Positions 41,641-50,060 of a DNA stretch of 64,000 nt are shown piece after piece. The DNA comes from Ectobacillus antri (GTDB taxonomy: Bacteria; Bacillota; Bacilli; Bacillales; Bacillaceae_G): the NCBI RefSeq assembly GCF_003852715.1, contig NZ_RIAV01000002.1, positions 62,001-126,000 on the forward strand. The letters are read 5' to 3'. The notes under the pieces were generated by a model. The model was given only the letters and a program-made list of their open reading frames with translations, did not search any database and had not been told where the DNA came from. Each line of letters opens with the position of its first letter. Positions within the stretch are counted from its first letter, which is position 1. The translations under genes and the position numbers were made by a program.

Positions 41641-43378
41641 GCAAAAAAAACGTATATATATATTTCTTATTTGTATAGCAGGCGGAATGATGCTTTTGCT
41701 AGCGAGGCTGGTGCAAATTCAGTTATTTGAAACGGAATCATTTTCTAAGCGGAATATAAATTTGTTAGAAGAAAGTGTTATGCAACGTGTACATGCTGTA
41801 TCTATACATGATGGTAGAGGCAGTTTTGTGGACCGAACAGGTAAACATCTAGTGGACGATGTGCATGGCAGTGTGGTGTTATTTCCTTTTCTAAAGTATG
41901 TAGATTGGCCAGTAGAGCAATTGGCACATATTTTAGATATTTCCCCTCAACACATTATGCTACAACTTACACAGAAGCCGGTTATATTAAAGCAGAATGG
42001 AAAAGTGTTGCAGTTATCTGCAAAGCAAGTAGAGGATATAAATCATCTTAAAGTACCGGGGGTAGTTGCTGTTTACGCCAAAACCGGTGGAGCAGTAACT
42101 GCAGACCATCTCATCGGTATTACAGGACAAAATGACACGCAGGTCCGGGCACGATATGGAAATAAAATACAGGAAGGGGTTATATCGCCGCATACTCCTA
42201 TTGGTATATCTGGGCTGCAGCGTGCCTTTGATGAATTTTTAGTAACAAGCGGAGAGTCAAAGTTATTGTATCATGTGGATCGAACAGGTGAGCCGATGTT
42301 TGGAAAAACAGTGAAGTATAGTAGTACGGCAAATCCCTTTTATCCGCTTGTCATTCGTACAACCTTAGATAAAGAATTACAACAACTAGCTGAGAAAGTA
42401 GTAGATGACTCTGGAATGAAAAAAGGTGGTCTTGTTCTATTGGATGTGCAAAGCGGTGAAATTTTGGCAATGGTAAGCAAACCGAGTCTTGCTACATATT
42501 CTCAGCACGCATATACCAGAGGAGCTAAAAATCAAATGCTTTCTGCTCATATTCCGGGTTCTGTTTTTAAAACTGTAGTAGCTGCTGCTGCAATTGATAA
42601 AAGAAAAACAAGCGGTGCGTTTAATTGTGACCAGGATTTATATGGAGAAGGTCCGCCAGAACACGAAATGGGGATGTTAACATTTAAAGAGAGTTTTGCA
42701 CAGAGCTGTAACTATACGTTTGCAAAGATTGCTTCTGAACTAATCAAAGAGGACGAAGATGTTCTAGAGAGATATGCGAAGATGCTAGGATTGTCTCAAA
42801 CTGTGGGATGGAAGGGAAATGTCTTTCATTTTACCGAATTTAAGCAATTTCCTGAGGAAGAAGCGAGGCAAATTTGGAAGGAGCAATCAGACAAACATAT
42901 TAATAAGGCAATTGCACAGACTGCGATTGGTCAAAAAAATGTTCGGGTTTCTCCGCTTGCAGTCGCTAATATGATGGCAACAATTGCACGCGGGGGACAG
43001 ACCATTGAGGTAACCGCCGTTAAAGAAATTCAGTATAAAAATGGCGCTGTTATGCATGCATTTCCTGTACATGAAGTACAGTCGCAATTGAGTCAACGTG
43101 TTATGGAACAATTACAGCAGCTTCTGCGAAGTGTTGTTACTTCCTCAAAAGGAACGGGTAAACGATACCAAAGTCTTCCTGTCACAGTCGCAGGTAAGAG
43201 TGGCACTGCAGAAACGGGGAATGATGATTATGTAAATCGTTGGTTTGCAGGTTATTTTCCTTACGAAGCACCTCGATATGCGCTGGTGAGCGTAGAACTG
43301 TATACGAACGAAGTTGACAATTTAGCAGGGAAAGTATTTGCAGATTATGTAGAAGCAATCGCTAACAAGGGTATGTAA
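41639..43378 (+). CDS. pbpI: Penicillin-binding protein, class B transpeptidase (PbpI-like)
   Basis: A 579-residue class B PBP. It has an N-terminal membrane anchor (about 5-25), a pedestal domain, and a transpeptidase domain with all three motifs: S308-V-F-K, S356-C-N and K520-S-G-T. Position and length match YrrR/PbpI, a sigma-F-dependent sporulation PBP in B. subtilis. The start is ATG at 41639; the upstream GTG at 41630 lies in the terminator arm. It is followed by yrrS, as in B. subtilis. Confidence 0.9.
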   Translation: MQKKRIYIFLICIAGGMMLLLARLVQIQLFETESFSKRNINLLEESVMQRVHAVSIHDGRGSFVDRTGKHLVDDVHGSVVLFPFLKYVDWPVEQLAHILDISPQHIMLQLTQKPVILKQNGKVLQLSAKQVEDINHLKVPGVVAVYAKTGGAVTADHLIGITGQNDTQVRARYGNKIQEGVISPHTPIGISGLQRAFDEFLVTSGESKLLYHVDRTGEPMFGKTVKYSSTANPFYPLVIRTTLDKELQQLAEKVVDDSGMKKGGLVLLDVQSGEILAMVSKPSLATYSQHAYTRGAKNQMLSAHIPGSVFKTVVAAAAIDKRKTSGAFNCDQDLYGEGPPEHEMGMLTFKESFAQSCNYTFAKIASELIKEDEDVLERYAKMLGLSQTVGWKGNVFHFTEFKQFPEEEARQIWKEQSDKHINKAIAQTAIGQKNVRVSPLAVANMMATIARGGQTIEVTAVKEIQYKNGAVMHAFPVHEVQSQLSQRVMEQLQQLLRSVVTSSKGTGKRYQSLPVTVAGKSGTAETGNDDYVNRWFAGYFPYEAPRYALVSVELYTNEVDNLAGKVFADYVEAIANKGM

Positions 43379-43478
43379 CAAATGTTTTTGTTTTATAACA
43401 ATCGACAAAATTTTATTCAACCTCTTTCAAAATAGTGCTACAATGAACGTTGAATGATTGTTGATGGAGGTTGTAAAC

Positions 43479-44087
43479 ATGCCGCAGTTAGAAGACAATT
43501 CAAGATTGCAAACAAAAAGACAAAAACGCCGAAAAGCATGGTTTTTAAACATATTTATCGGAATTGTGTTGCTTGCAGCTGTTACAGTTGCATATCAAAT
43601 CTTTTTTGCCGCACCGGTGGCAAAAGAACAAGCATCGAAAAAAGAGGTAACAAAGAAGGAAGAGTCAAAGAAAGAACAAGCACCGAAAAAAGAGGGTTCT
43701 TCTAAATCTAAGCCAAAAGAAACAGTAACTGAAAATCCGGCACCTGTCGTAGAAGATCAGAAGGTACAAGTTCCTGAGTCTCAAAGTCCTGGTGTTGCAG
43801 AAGCATATACAAATCCTTCTTGGAAGCCAATTGGTACTGTACAAAGTGAGCCCCATGTTACCAAATTTGATTCTTCTTCTCAAGACTGGAAAGAGATGAC
43901 CCAGGCCATTTCTTATGCGCTTGATATTCCTGCAGATACATTAACTATTTTGTTCCTTGGCAATAATGGTCCAAATAAAGCGATTGGAACGGTGCAGGCA
44001 AAGGATACAAAAGAAAGATTCAAAGTATATATTGAATGGGTAGAAGGACAAGGTTGGCAACCGACACTGGTTCATAAATTAATGTAA
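43479..44087 (+). CDS. yrrS: YrrS/DUF1510 membrane-anchored protein
   Basis: A 202-residue protein. It has a short basic cytosolic end, one membrane helix (about 26-45), an extracellular low-complexity linker rich in Lys, Glu, Ser and Pro (about 50-100), and a globular DUF1510 domain (SWKPIGTVQSEPHVTKFD ... VYIEWVEGQGWQPTLVHKL). It is the partner of PbpI in Bacillus and has been linked to division proteins. GGAGG precedes the ATG at 43479. A possible -10 TACAAT is at 43440-43445. Confidence 0.85.
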   Translation: MPQLEDNSRLQTKRQKRRKAWFLNIFIGIVLLAAVTVAYQIFFAAPVAKEQASKKEVTKKEESKKEQAPKKEGSSKSKPKETVTENPAPVVEDQKVQVPESQSPGVAEAYTNPSWKPIGTVQSEPHVTKFDSSSQDWKEMTQAISYALDIPADTLTILFLGNNGPNKAIGTVQAKDTKERFKVYIEWVEGQGWQPTLVHKLM

Positions 44088-44117
44088 GACGAGCATATTA
44101 ACTTGCTCGTCTTTTTT
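44086..44117 (+). terminator. yrrS terminator
   Basis: AAGACGAGCA with TGCTCGTCTT forms a ten-base stem, followed by TTTTTA. Confidence 0.9.
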
Positions 44118-44124
44118 ATGTAAT

Positions 44125-44255
44125 GGCTGTGTTAAAGCCTGATACTCAGTTAATTAGAGTAGAGGGATTGAGACGCCTATGGAAACAGCGAATGTCCCTG
44201 ACCGCCCGTAGAAAGCCATCCCTATAATGGAAATTCACAACGAACTTGTATAAAC
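44125..44255 (+). repeat. MITE-like dispersed repeat, copy C
   Basis: Begins GGCTGTGTTAAAGCCT, identical over its first bases to copy D. It carries the core TCCCTGACCGCCCGTAGAAAGC and the right part GGAAATTCACAACGAACTTG. The right terminus is degenerate and abuts the second repeat family at 44256. No target-site duplication is visible. Together with that repeat it fills most of the yrrS-yrrT gap of about 330 bases. Confidence 0.6.
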
Positions 44256-44320
44256 TGTCTAGCTCCTTGGTTCAGAGAACTTCTGTTCTTTGGGACTAAA
44301 CGAGCTGTTTCAGCTTTTCT
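44256..44320 (+). repeat. 'TCTAGCT' dispersed repeat, short copy
   Basis: Begins TGTCTAGCTCC and ends ACGAGCTGTTTCAGCTTTTCT, matching both ends of the long unit upstream of hisS. AGAGAAC/GTTCTTT can form an internal stem. Confidence 0.5.
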
Positions 44321-44351
44321 CATTTGGAAAAGAATTCATAGTATGGATAAG

Positions 44352-44380
44352 TTGACTTTTGAAGCAAATCAGCATATTAT
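44352..44380 (+). promoter_or_regulatory. Probable yrrT operon promoter
   Basis: TTGACT, a 17-base spacer and TATTAT lie 38 bases upstream of the yrrT ATG. In B. subtilis this operon is repressed by CymR. I see no site here that I would call a CymR box with confidence, and no S-box. Confidence 0.55.
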
Positions 44381-44417
44381 ACTGATAAATCCGATAAGAA
44401 AAAGGGGAATTAGCATA

Positions 44418-45056
44418 ATGGGAACAGAGTTTAATCAACTATTTGATGAATGGGCACATACTTATGATTCTTTCGTTGCGGGAGAAGACGATGAATATAA
44501 AGAAGTATTTTCTAATTATGAAGCAATTTTAAATGATGTTGTCGCAAAATCTACAGGCACAGTATTAGAATTTGGTGTCGGCACTGGAAACTTAACAAAT
44601 AAATTATTAGAGGCAGGCCATCGTGTGTACGGTATTGAGCCATCTAAAGAAATGCGTGCAATCGCCAAACAAAAGCTACCGAAGCATGTTTCTGTAAGCG
44701 AAGGTGATTTTTTAGACTTTCATGTACCTGAACAGGTCGATACAATTGTAAGTACGTATGCGTTTCACCATCTAGTGGATGAAGAGAAGAATACAGCTGT
44801 AGAGAAGTATGGGCAAATGCTTCGAAAAGGTGGTAAAATAGTATTCGCCGATACGATATTCATAAATCAAGAAGCATTTGACAAGACTGTTGAAGAAGCA
44901 ATTGCGAAGGGATATCATAATTTGGCAAAAGATTTGCAATCGGAATACTATACACGTATCCCGATTATGGAAGCTATCTTTACAAATAATGGCTTTACAG
45001 TCAACTTTACACGTTATAATCATTTTGTTTGGGTGATGGAGGCTGTAAAGAACTAA
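44418..45056 (+). CDS. yrrT: Class I SAM-dependent methyltransferase YrrT
   Basis: A 212-residue methyltransferase; motif I is [11 protein letters not shown] (50-60). Its substrate is unproven. In Bacillus it leads the operon converting S-adenosylhomocysteine-derived homocysteine to cysteine. The ATG at 44418 follows AAAAGGGG; the longer frame from 44343 would begin inside the promoter. The mtnN ribosome site follows directly. Confidence 0.88.
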   Translation: MGTEFNQLFDEWAHTYDSFVAGEDDEYKEVFSNYEAILNDVVAKSTGTVLEFGVGTGNLTNKLLEAGHRVYGIEPSKEMRAIAKQKLPKHVSVSEGDFLDFHVPEQVDTIVSTYAFHHLVDEEKNTAVEKYGQMLRKGGKIVFADTIFINQEAFDKTVEEAIAKGYHNLAKDLQSEYYTRIPIMEAIFTNNGFTVNFTRYNHFVWVMEAVKN

Positions 45057-45073
45057 GAAAGAGGGATTACGTT

Positions 45074-45766
45074 TTGAAAATTGCAGTCATTGGAGCAATG
45101 GAAGAAGAAGTACGCATTTTACGTGAGCAGCTAGAAGGTGCTCGTACAGAGACTGTAGCTGGATGCGAGTTCACATTGGGACAGCTTGCAGAACATGAAG
45201 TGGTATTGCTTAAGTCTGGAATTGGTAAAGTAAATGCCGCAATGTCTACAACAATTTTGCTTGAGCGTTATCAACCTGAAAAAATTATTAATACAGGCTC
45301 AGCAGGCGGATTTCATCATGCGTTGAATGTAGGAGATGTTGTAATTTCTACAGAAGTACGTCATCACGATGTAGATGTGACTGCCTTTAATTACGAATAC
45401 GGACAAGTTCCAGGTATGCCAGCAGCCTTTAAAGCAGATGAAGAGCTTGTAGCACTTGCAGAGCGCTGCATGAAGATGAGCGGTGTGCAGGCTGTAAAAG
45501 GAACAATCGCAACGGGTGACTCCTTTATGAATGATCCGGCGCGCGTAGATTATATTCGCGGCAAGTTTGCTGATTTATATGCTGTTGAAATGGAAGCGGC
45601 AGCTGTAGCACAAGTGTGTCATCAATATGAAGTACCGTTTGTCATTGTCCGTGCACTGTCCGATATTGCTGGAAAAGAATCACATGTTTCCTTTGATCAG
45701 TTTCTAGATCAAGCAGCACGCCATTCTACGGCATTTATTGTGAACATGCTGAACGAATTGAAGTAA
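45074..45766 (+). CDS. mtnN: 5'-methylthioadenosine/S-adenosylhomocysteine nucleosidase
   Basis: MtnN cleaves MTA and SAH to adenine plus the thioribose compounds. It is 230 residues. It starts [13 protein letters not shown] (initiator TTG at 45074, behind AAAGAGGGA). Active-site residues are in [19 protein letters not shown] and VRALSDIAG. It feeds methionine-cycle by-products into the mccAB transsulfuration genes downstream. Confidence 0.95.
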   Translation: MKIAVIGAMEEEVRILREQLEGARTETVAGCEFTLGQLAEHEVVLLKSGIGKVNAAMSTTILLERYQPEKIINTGSAGGFHHALNVGDVVISTEVRHHDVDVTAFNYEYGQVPGMPAAFKADEELVALAERCMKMSGVQAVKGTIATGDSFMNDPARVDYIRGKFADLYAVEMEAAAVAQVCHQYEVPFVIVRALSDIAGKESHVSFDQFLDQAARHSTAFIVNMLNELK

Positions 45767-45774
45767 GAGTGAGA

Positions 45775-45817
45775 GAAGCAACTGTCACATGAAAAGGTCT
45801 GGCAGTTGCTTCTTTAC
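45775..45817 (+). terminator. Hairpin between mtnN and mccA
   Basis: GAAGCAACTG pairs with CAGTTGCTTC across an 18-base loop, followed by TTTAC. The weak tail and position inside the operon suggest partial termination or mRNA processing rather than a full stop. Confidence 0.5.
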
Positions 45818-45853
45818 GGGAAGAGGAATTCCTTCATAATGGAGGTTGAATAG

Positions 45854-46777
45854 ATGAAGGTGTATAAAAACGTGCATGAGTTAATTGGTAATACACCGCT
45901 TGTTGAGATTACAAGTTTTCCGCTCCCAAAGGATGTGCGGTTATTTGCAAAGCTTGAGTTTTTTAATCCCGGCGGTAGTGTAAAAGATCGACTTGGTAAG
46001 CACTTGATTGAAGATGCTTTAGCAAAAGGTCTTATTGCGCCAGGTGGCACAATCATTGAGCCAACGGCTGGTAATACAGGAATTGGTTTAGCGCTTGCGG
46101 CGCAACAATATGGATTGCGCGTGCTTGTATGCGTACCGGAAAAGTTTAGTGTGGAAAAGCAGGACTTAATGCGTGCATTAGGTGCAACTGTCGTTAATAC
46201 GCCAACAGAGCAGGGGATGACAGGTGCAATCGCAAAAGCGAGGGAATTGTTACAGGAAATTCCGAACTCATATTGTCCGCAACAATTTGCGAATGACGCA
46301 AATCCAATCACGTATTATCATACGTTAGGACCTGAATTGTGGCGAGATTTAGACGGTAAAATAGACATCTTTGTTGCAGGCGCAGGTACAGGTGGTACAT
46401 TTATGGGAACTGCTCAATATTTAAAAGAGAAAAATGTCAATGTAAAAACAGTGATTGTCGAGCCTGAGGGGTCCATCTTGAACGGCGGAGAGCCTGGCTC
46501 GCATGCAACAGAGGGAATTGGTATGGAATTCTTGCCGCCTTTTATGGATCAATCATATTTTAATAGCATTCATACTGTATTAGACAAAGATGCATTTCGT
46601 CGTGTAAAGGAGCTAGCACAGCAAGAAGGATTGTTGGTGGGAAGTTCTTCCGGGGCTGCATTACATGCCAGTTTACAAGAAGCAGAACAGGCAAAGCCGG
46701 GTACACATATTGTGACTATTTTCCCGGACAGTAGCGAACGTTATTTAAGTAAACGAATATATAAGGGGTGGGAATAA
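45854..46777 (+). CDS. mccA: Cystathionine beta-synthase (O-acetylserine-dependent) MccA
   Basis: A 307-residue PLP enzyme of the cysteine synthase fold. The PLP lysine is K44 (GGSVKDRLG), the asparagine loop is EPTAGNTGIGLA, and the phosphate-binding loop is AGAGTGGT. Co-location with mtnN and mccB indicates the reverse transsulfuration enzyme MccA (YrhA), which joins O-acetylserine and homocysteine, rather than the biosynthetic CysK. GGAGG precedes the ATG. Confidence 0.92.
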   Translation: MKVYKNVHELIGNTPLVEITSFPLPKDVRLFAKLEFFNPGGSVKDRLGKHLIEDALAKGLIAPGGTIIEPTAGNTGIGLALAAQQYGLRVLVCVPEKFSVEKQDLMRALGATVVNTPTEQGMTGAIAKARELLQEIPNSYCPQQFANDANPITYYHTLGPELWRDLDGKIDIFVAGAGTGGTFMGTAQYLKEKNVNVKTVIVEPEGSILNGGEPGSHATEGIGMEFLPPFMDQSYFNSIHTVLDKDAFRRVKELAQQEGLLVGSSSGAALHASLQEAEQAKPGTHIVTIFPDSSERYLSKRIYKGWE

Positions 46778-47910
46778 TGAAGGCAAAAACAAAATTAATT
46801 CATGGTATTCATATAGGAGACCCTTTGACGGGTGCGGTAACAGTACCTATTTACCAAACGAGTACGTATAAACAAGAAGCGATTGGAAAACATAAAGGTT
46901 ATGAATATTCTCGTACTGGTAATCCAACTCGTAATGCACTAGAAGACATGATGGCAGTCATTGAAAACGGTCATGCTGGTTTTGCATTCGGTTCTGGGAT
47001 GGCAGCAATTACGGCAGTAATGATGCTATTTTCAAGCGGTGATCATGTTGTTTTAACAGATGATGTATATGGCGGCACATATCGTGTGATGTCTAAAGTA
47101 TTAAATCGTTTTGGTATCGAGCATACTTTTGTTGACACAACAAACTTGGCTGAAGTAGAAGCTGCCATTCGTCCGAACACAAAAGCGATTTATATTGAGA
47201 CGCCGACAAATCCATTGCTAAAAGTCACTGATATTGGTGAAGTGTCTGCACTTGCTAAGGCACACAATTTACTAACAATTGTAGATAATACATTTATGAC
47301 ACCATATTGGCAAACACCAATTTCTTTAGGAGCGGACATCGTTCTTCATAGCGCCACAAAATACCTGGGGGGTCATAGTGACGTTGTAGCGGGTGTTGTT
47401 GTAGTAAATTCCGAGGAATTGGCACAAGACCTTCATTTTGTTCAAAACTCTACAGGTGGCGTTTTGGGGCCGCAAGATAGCTGGTTGTTGCTTCGCGGTT
47501 TGAAAACACTGGGTGTACGTATGCAAGAGCATGAAGCAAACGCACATGCGATTGTAAAATTCTTGCAAAATCATCCGAAAGTAACAAAGGTATACTATCC
47601 TGGTATAGAAAATCATCCCAATCATGATGTAGCTAAAAAACAAGCAGAAGGATTTGGGGCTATCGTTTCTTTTGATGTAGACAGCGAAGAAACATTAACA
47701 AATCTTATGGAACGTCTGCAGTACTTTACGTTGGCAGAGAGTCTTGGAGCAGTAGAAAGCTTAATTTCTGTTCCTTCTAAAATGACACATGCGTCTATTC
47801 CGGCAGACCGTCGTGCCGAACTTGGCATCACGGATACATTAATTCGAATCTCAATTGGAATTGAAGACGGAGAAGATTTAATTGAAGATTTGACGCAGGC
47901 ATTGTCATAA
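46777..47910 (+). CDS. mccB: Cystathionine gamma-lyase/homocysteine lyase MccB
   Basis: A 377-residue Cys/Met-metabolism PLP enzyme that splits cystathionine to cysteine. The PLP lysine is K195 in HSATKYLGGHSD, and YEYSRTGNPTR and SLGAVESLISVPSKMTH are family blocks. The ATG shares its A with the mccA TAA stop; a GTG at 46768 is less likely. It completes the SAH-to-cysteine route with yrrT, mtnN and mccA. Confidence 0.94.
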   Translation: MKAKTKLIHGIHIGDPLTGAVTVPIYQTSTYKQEAIGKHKGYEYSRTGNPTRNALEDMMAVIENGHAGFAFGSGMAAITAVMMLFSSGDHVVLTDDVYGGTYRVMSKVLNRFGIEHTFVDTTNLAEVEAAIRPNTKAIYIETPTNPLLKVTDIGEVSALAKAHNLLTIVDNTFMTPYWQTPISLGADIVLHSATKYLGGHSDVVAGVVVVNSEELAQDLHFVQNSTGGVLGPQDSWLLLRGLKTLGVRMQEHEANAHAIVKFLQNHPKVTKVYYPGIENHPNHDVAKKQAEGFGAIVSFDVDSEETLTNLMERLQYFTLAESLGAVESLISVPSKMTHASIPADRRAELGITDTLIRISIGIEDGEDLIEDLTQALS

Positions 47911-47914
47911 GCAG

Positions 47915-47944
47915 AAAAGACACCTTAAATGGTGTCTTTTTTTT
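47915..47944 (+). terminator. Shared mccB terminator
   Basis: AAAAGACACC/GGTGTCTTTT forms a ten-base stem with loop TTAAAT and a T run of eight or more. The stop codon of the convergent small gene lies in the loop, so one structure serves both genes. Confidence 0.9.
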
Positions 47945-48137
47945 GCTTTTGTAATCTTTTATATCCTTTAATGATAACTATGCTTCCAATAGTCTCTAAA
48001 AATACAATCGATAAATAGGGAGCAAGTATATAGTAAATAGCAGTGCCGATAGCCACAGCAACGATGAAAAATGTTTTTAGTTTGGAGGAATGAATTACAT
48101 ACATTCTAAATTTCTGTTTGCTATGGTTGTACATCAT
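47925..48137 (-). CDS. Hypothetical small membrane protein
   Basis: A 70-residue protein with two closely spaced hydrophobic segments (FFIVAVAIGTAIYYILA and LSIVFLETIGSIVII) and basic ends. I do not recognise a family. The start at 48137 follows GGGGAGGAAAAA, a strong ribosome site, and two ATGs are adjacent. It is inserted, in opposite orientation, between mccB and yrhC, which are neighbours in B. subtilis. Confidence 0.6.
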   Translation of the reverse strand: MMYNHSKQKFRMYVIHSSKLKTFFIVAVAIGTAIYYILAPYLSIVFLETIGSIVIIKGYKRLQKQKKDTI

Positions 48138-48277
48138 TTTTTCCTCCCCTCTATGCATTATATGTTGTCCTAATATTTCTATGAAAACAGTTGGTTATAT
48201 TGGTTGAATTTACTTGATTAAAAGGATAGTAGAGTATGTTACAGTAGAGATAGAAGAACAAGCATTCTTTTGATAAT

Positions 48278-48391
48278 GGCTGTGTTAAAGCCTAATGTTG
48301 CTAATTGGCACTTGTTCATGGAGTCTCCCTGACCCCCTGCGGAAAGCGAATTCCCCTAACGGAAATCAACAACGAACTTTAGCAAAGTCTG
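48278..48391 (+). repeat. MITE-like dispersed repeat, copy D
   Basis: A 114-base element, the shortest copy. It begins GGCTGTGTTAAAG and ends with a degenerate inverted copy, CTTTAGCAAAGTCTG. It is flanked on both sides by GATAAT (48272-48277 and 48392-48397), a likely 6-base target-site duplication. The core is CTCCCTGACCCCCTGCGG, then GGAAATCAACAACGAAC. It lies in the 375-base gap before yrhC; the remainder of that gap shows no further assignable feature. Confidence 0.7.
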
Positions 48392-48512
48392 GATAATAGA
48401 GAAGAAATGACCGAGTCAGACCATAAATATGAAGTAAGTTATCTCGGTATCTTGCTTCTTGACTGTTTACATGTGTGGAAAACAATATGAACCGATATAG
48501 GTGGTGTTAGGA

Positions 48513-48746
48513 ATGAAACAATTGCGTCAAAAAATAGATGACTATACCCGTTTTGCTCAGGTTTTGTTAGCGCTAAGTACCATTTTGATGACAGGCTTAC
48601 TTATTCCAAATGGTGATAAGGAAGCATTGCAGCTGTATGTGATGATGGGAGCTATTATCCTGTTTTTATTAGTTGCATTTGGCTTGTTTTATCAAGTAAA
48701 AAAACTGCGTGAGCAATTGGATGAAGTAGAAGAAACGCTCCGTTAA
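48513..48746 (+). CDS. yrhC: YrhC-family small membrane protein
   Basis: A 77-residue protein with two membrane helices (about 13-33 and 42-63), a basic loop, and an amphipathic acidic C-terminal helix. The segment DYTRFAQVLLALSTILMTGL fits YrhC. In B. subtilis it is the last gene of the yrrT-mtnN-mccA-mccB operon; here a reversed small gene and a repeat element separate it from mccB. The ATG follows AGGTGGTG. Function unknown. Confidence 0.75.
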   Translation: MKQLRQKIDDYTRFAQVLLALSTILMTGLLIPNGDKEALQLYVMMGAIILFLLVAFGLFYQVKKLREQLDEVEETLR

Positions 48747-48810
48747 TAAGGCTAACGAAGCGTTTCCTCCCCCGTATATATGTAAGAACACTACTTGTTA
48801 TATGGCAAAA

Positions 48811-49761
48811 TTAATGAAATAAGAAGTTACCGGAATCGCTCTTGATCTTAATGACAGGTCCATTTTCCCCTGCGCTTGCACGTAGGCGATGGGGAGTTTG
48901 TTCTTGGTATTGAAGAGAAGAACCTTGTACATTGTAGGTACCGGATTTACTTGTAACACGAAATTGAACGGCAGGAACATTGGTGGCTGCAATTTCTGTA
49001 TCACCGCTTTCGCTATAGATACTAATCGGGTTAGTTAACTCTCGCTGCTTAAACAGAGTATCTCCAGATTTTGTTTGGATTACGGTACTGCCTTTGATTT
49101 CACGAAGTTTGATATCTCCTGATATAGATGAGATATGAATGTTCTCATTCTGAATAAAGTCAGCAATTATATCGCCTGATTTTGTATCAAGTTTTGTGTG
49201 TGTAACAAGTGCTGACGTTAAAGCGAGATCTCCTTGTTTAGTTTGAAGGTTGATTGTTTCCCCTGAAATATTTTTTATACGAACAGCACCTGTATTTGTT
49301 ACCGCAACGAGTTTTTTTGTCTGTAAGCTGTCGCCGTGTATGCCACCGCTATTCGTTTTGAGGGTAAGGGTCTCATAGATTTTTTGTGGGATTTGCAATT
49401 CGACTTGGACATTGTTTATGTGAAAACCAATGGCCCATTTCTTTTTTTCTTTAATATTTATCTGCAATTTATCACCAGATGGCAACATGTGAATAGCGAA
49501 GCGATCTTTGTGTGTATCGGAAATCTTCCCCGTTAAAGTGGCGACAATTTGCTGCTGGTTGCTTGTAGGAGTAATATGAATATCCGCTGAATCAGTATGT
49601 ACTTCTATTTGTGTAACCTGATTTGCATTTACGCTTTTGGTGGTTTCAACGGAATGGGTGTTTGTGGACATTGTTGCAATTTCTTCAAAGAAGAGAAAAT
49701 ATACAATCCACCCTATAATACCAAAGAAAGCTAATGTAGTCATAACCCGTATAATCCTCAA
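48811..49761 (-). CDS. DUF4097 beta-strand-repeat protein, membrane anchored
   Basis: A 316-residue protein. It has one N-terminal membrane helix (about 8-25) and an extracellular right-handed beta-repeat domain of the DUF4097 type, with recurrent TKSGD, SGDI, SESGDTEI and DSGNF turns. Such proteins are common in Firmicutes, often beside envelope-stress regulators, with no proven function. No such regulator is adjacent here. Codon use looks like the neighbours. Confidence 0.8.
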   Translation of the reverse strand: MRIIRVMTTLAFFGIIGWIVYFLFFEEIATMSTNTHSVETTKSVNANQVTQIEVHTDSADIHITPTSNQQQIVATLTGKISDTHKDRFAIHMLPSGDKLQINIKEKKKWAIGFHINNVQVELQIPQKIYETLTLKTNSGGIHGDSLQTKKLVAVTNTGAVRIKNISGETINLQTKQGDLALTSALVTHTKLDTKSGDIIADFIQNENIHISSISGDIKLREIKGSTVIQTKSGDTLFKQRELTNPISIYSESGDTEIAATNVPAVQFRVTSKSGTYNVQGSSLQYQEQTPHRLRASAGENGPVIKIKSDSGNFLFH

Positions 49762-50060
49762 TATAAATCCTCACTTTCGTTCTTTATAATGAATGCTATG
49801 TTATAAAGAGAGATAAAATAATAGCATACTTAAATTTTATAACACATGTTATATATTCGTATAGTACTAATGGGAATATTGAATATATCATACATTTTTT
49901 GTATAATTAAAGGGTGGAATCGTGTAAAAATTAAGAAAATGATTCTGGATAAAATCTATGAATATATTTGCTCCTTCTGTATAGGTAAATAAAGCACATA
50001 TAGGATATGATTTAGAAATAACAAAGTAGGTTTTATCTTAAAATAAGAAAGGAATTCTTC
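49762..50060. other. AT-rich divergent intergenic region with a short palindrome
   Basis: About 300 bases lie between divergent genes. The only structured element I see is TATAACA-CA-TGTTATA (49838-49853), a possible operator or promoter-associated palindrome. No small ORF or RNA structure with support was found. Confidence 0.4.

Noticed and set aside
40991-41644. A 217-codon open frame on the minus strand opposite greA
   Set aside because: It is the antisense shadow of greA and its structured leader. No ribosome site is seen and the product is low-complexity Ser/Thr-rich, while greA is certain.
44255-44417. Possible S-box or other sulfur riboswitch before yrrT
   Set aside because: The sequence is accounted for by a repeat copy and a promoter. 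None of the conserved S-box elements is present.
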